Notes under the pieces: model-generated
What the model was told of the DNA's origin: nothing
The model's database searches: none
Seen by the model: only the letters and a program-made list of their open reading frames with translations
In this document: positions 62,463 to 64,000 of the stretch, one piece after another
How positions within the stretch are numbered: the stretch's first letter is position 1
How the letters are laid out: each line of letters starts with the position of its first letter
Translations under genes and position numbers: made by a program
Source: Chryseobacterium sp. Leaf180
GTDB lineage: Bacteria > Bacteroidota > Bacteroidia > Flavobacteriales > Weeksellaceae
Direction: 5' to 3'
Assembly (NCBI RefSeq): GCF_001424585.1
Contig: NZ_LMPJ01000009.1
Span: 83,443 to 147,442, forward strand
Length of the DNA: 64,000 nt

Positions 62463-62915
62463 ATGATAAAAATAAAGTACGCTCATACCAACATTATAAC
62501 GAAGGACTGGAAAAAACTTGCAAAGTTCTATGAAATCGTATTTAACTGCATACCAGTTCCACCTATACGAACCTATCAAGGAGAGTGGCTTGACAAAGGC
62601 ACCGGTGTTGTAAATGCTGATTTACAAGGGATGCAATTACGTTTACCCGGATGTGGCGATAATGGACCAACACTCGAGATCTATCAGTATTCAGAAATGA
62701 TAGATGCTGAAAGACACATAGCTAATCAAAGAGGATTTGGACATATTGCATTCCAGGTAGAGGATATTGCCGGACTTTTAGCATTAGCATTATCGAATGG
62801 AGCATCGAAGATTGGAGAGCTAAGCGAACATCATTTTGATAATAAAGGAGTTTTTAAGTTTATTTATATCTCGGATCCTGACGGAAATATAATAGAACTC
62901 CTAAACTGGAGTTGA
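62463..62915 (+). CDS. VOC family protein (glyoxalase/dioxygenase superfamily)
   Basis: 150 residues. Vicinal-oxygen-chelate fold with two beta-alpha-beta-beta-beta halves: KYAHTNIITKDWKKLAKFYE (metal ligand His near residue 7), then GPTLEIYQYSEM, then GFGHIAFQVEDIAGLLALAL (His near 93) and ISDPDGNIIELLNWS (Glu near the C-terminus). H/E ligands are as in glyoxalase I-type enzymes, so metal binding is likely; substrate unknown. Intact in a decayed neighbourhood. Confidence 0.85.
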   Translation: MIKIKYAHTNIITKDWKKLAKFYEIVFNCIPVPPIRTYQGEWLDKGTGVVNADLQGMQLRLPGCGDNGPTLEIYQYSEMIDAERHIANQRGFGHIAFQVEDIAGLLALALSNGASKIGELSEHHFDNKGVFKFIYISDPDGNIIELLNWS

Positions 62916-63219
62916 TATTGATTTAGCAAGCGTTGAAATTGACACCAAAAATTTTTATGGTTTAAATCCTTCAGTTATAATCCAGTTTAAATCGCATGAT
63001 TATGCGAGAGATTTCGAACTATAATTCCAATAAAATGATTTAAGAACAGGCATTTTATTATAAAACATTCTACGCCTGAATTCCTGAAATATCCTGTAGC
63101 CGCAAAACTTAAAAAGTCAGCAGAGCTGCCAGAAAAATATATTGAATTATAGACACATAATGAGCTAAGCAAATCCCTGTAAGGAGTATCAGGGGTATGA
63201 TTTGGGCAGCTGCAGATAT
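62916..63219. other. Decayed region with a coding-like fragment
   Basis: No intact gene. On the plus strand a short stop-bounded stretch ending at TAG 63150-63152 reads HSTPEFLKYPVAAKLKKSAE and LPEKYIEL, which looks like the tail of a lost gene, not recognised. Confidence 0.3.
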
Positions 63220-63336
63220 ATCCTAACGTCTACATGCAAGTATTATTATCTTAGCCCCGTAGCTTGCTATGGATGCTGGCTGCCTTTCCAATTCCTGGAG
63301 TCGAACCAGTAATAAATACTGTTTTATATTATAAAA
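63220..63336 (-). pseudogene. Short-chain dehydrogenase/reductase N-terminal fragment (copy 2)
   Basis: Minus strand reads KTVFITGSTPGIGKAASI, then after a one-base frame change SYGAKIIILACRR, the first beta-alpha-beta of an SDR with the TGxxxGIG motif intact. A stop follows within a few codons. The nucleotide sequence is clearly related to copy 1 about 1.27 kb away on the same strand. Confidence 0.75.
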
Positions 63337-63606
63337 AAACCCATAGGTATGAAATTCATTTGTTCAGATTGGCAAGCATTTAATCGTATCTACCAGCCTC
63401 ACTTACTGATCATTTACTGAGAGTTAAAATTAATGTATATAATATCTCCGACCTCTTTTTCCGAGAGAATTCATGAGTTTAAATAACTGCAGATGTCGGC
63501 ATTATGTCCATAAACAAGCTGACAAATAAAAATTAAAATATGGGGCTTTATCGACTGAAAATGTAAGCAATGTTGCAGTATCAGGAATTGAGCACTATTT
63601 TTTAGT
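63337..63606. other. Short intergenic region
   Basis: 270 bp with no ORF recognised, between the SDR remnant and the S41 peptidase gene's 3' end. Confidence 0.4.
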
Positions 63607-64000
63607 TTATTTCTTCTGATCTATGAGTTCCAATGCTTTCAGTAGAAGCAGATCCTGATTATCTCTGATACTCTCAACGGTGGGGCGTACGAAAATGTCA
63701 GGCTGAATACCGATTCGCTGGGTTTCATCACCATTTGGATAATAAATGCCCAGTCCGGAAAAAATTAGTTCGCTTCCGTCCGTCATTTTAATGGAGGTCT
63801 TATTCCCGTCCGCCCCCGCAGTCTGACTTCCTACAAAAATGACGTTAGGGACTTTTTTGAATATCATTGCCCAAAGTTCAGCTGCACTCTGTGTGTACTC
63901 GTTGATTAAGACAACAACCTGACCTTTGTAGGCATTTGGATTATTCTTACCCGCAAATTTGTAGGTTTTGTCAATGATGTTATCGATAAAGCAGAATTTG
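63607..64000 (-). CDS. S41 family (C-terminal processing) peptidase, partial C-terminus
   Basis: C-terminal 130 codons of an S41/tail-specific protease; the N-terminus lies outside the window. The catalytic serine lies in VVVLINEYTQSAAELWA, the S41 hallmark, and IFVGSQTAGADGNKTSIKM follows with the lysine-bearing strand region. The frame is open from the window end to TAA 63607-63609. It ends ALELIDQKK. The domain and the interrupted 5' end identify it as a partial gene rather than a pseudogene. Confidence 0.9.
   Translation of the reverse strand, partial: KFCFIDNIIDKTYKFAGKNNPNAYKGQVVVLINEYTQSAAELWAMIFKKVPNVIFVGSQTAGADGNKTSIKMTDGSELIFSGLGIYYPNGDETQRIGIQPDIFVRPTVESIRDNQDLLLLKALELIDQKK

Noticed and set aside
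1..64000. tRNA, rRNA, prophage, CRISPR-Cas, toxin-antitoxin or restriction systems
   Set aside because: None were recognised; no cloverleaf-type T-loop sequences, cas genes, phage structural genes or defence motifs were seen by eye, though a small RNA could be missed without a covariance search.

Overview
The window looks like chromosomal DNA of a Flavobacteriia bacterium, most likely Weeksellaceae close to Chryseobacterium (inference; no 16S rRNA is present). The support is low GC, type IX secretion (T9SS) sorting domains of both type A and type B, a SusC/SusD pair, CHU/gliding-type C-terminal domains, Bacteroidota-type promoters (TTG, about 19-21 nt, TAnnTTTG), and almost no Shine-Dalgarno sequences.

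Layout. 1-4.4 kb: two M13 metallopeptidase paralogs (the first cut by the window edge) flank a small decayed cluster of lipoprotein genes. 4.4-11.7 kb: housekeeping genes (cinA, lipocalin, STAS-like protein, lipA, ECF sigma factor, tyrS, a lipoprotein, an esterase) and a NIL-domain gene preceded by a short Cys/Met-containing leader ORF and an intrinsic terminator, which looks like an attenuator. 11.7-20.7 kb: three tandem, separately terminated genes for choice-of-anchor L / T9SS type B surface proteins that differ in their number of Ig-like modules. 20.7-24.5 kb: a tightly packed minus-strand operon (CPBP protease, RdgB-type pyrophosphatase, RNase Z, TIGR02757 protein, DUF1003-like protein with seven perfect-register heptads). 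24.5-28.5 kb: prfC, a Cys-poor thioredoxin-reductase-like enzyme coupled to a frameshifted UBP zinc-finger gene, and a cold-shock gene with a leader of about 235 nt. 28.5-33.5 kb: five overlapping glycosyltransferase genes. 34.0-39.9 kb: SusC, SusD and an AmpG-like MFS permease. 40.0-45.8 kb: a pentose-phosphate operon tkt-gnd-zwf-pgl. 46-50.4 kb: a secreted reprolysin-like metalloprotease, lipoproteins and a DUF4349-like protein. 50.4-56.6 kb: acyl-CoA dehydrogenase, acyl-CoA synthetase, a cysteine-free zinc-ribbon-family protein with Nif3, and a voltage-gated-type K+ channel with a C-terminal zinc ribbon. 56.6-58.9 kb: a T9SS type A fibronectin-III/GEVED protein.

58.9-63.6 kb is a gene graveyard. 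It holds remnants of a probable ISAs1-type transposase, a thiolase, a small membrane protein and two copies of a short-chain dehydrogenase N-terminus, with only two intact ORFs (a four-helix membrane protein and a VOC-family protein). The window ends inside an S41 peptidase gene.

No tRNA, rRNA, CRISPR array, prophage or recognised defence system was seen. The observations most worth following up are the leader-peptide/attenuator at 11.2 kb, the five-glycosyltransferase operon, the T9SS-B triplet, and the SusCD-AmpG-like unit converging on the pentose-phosphate operon.
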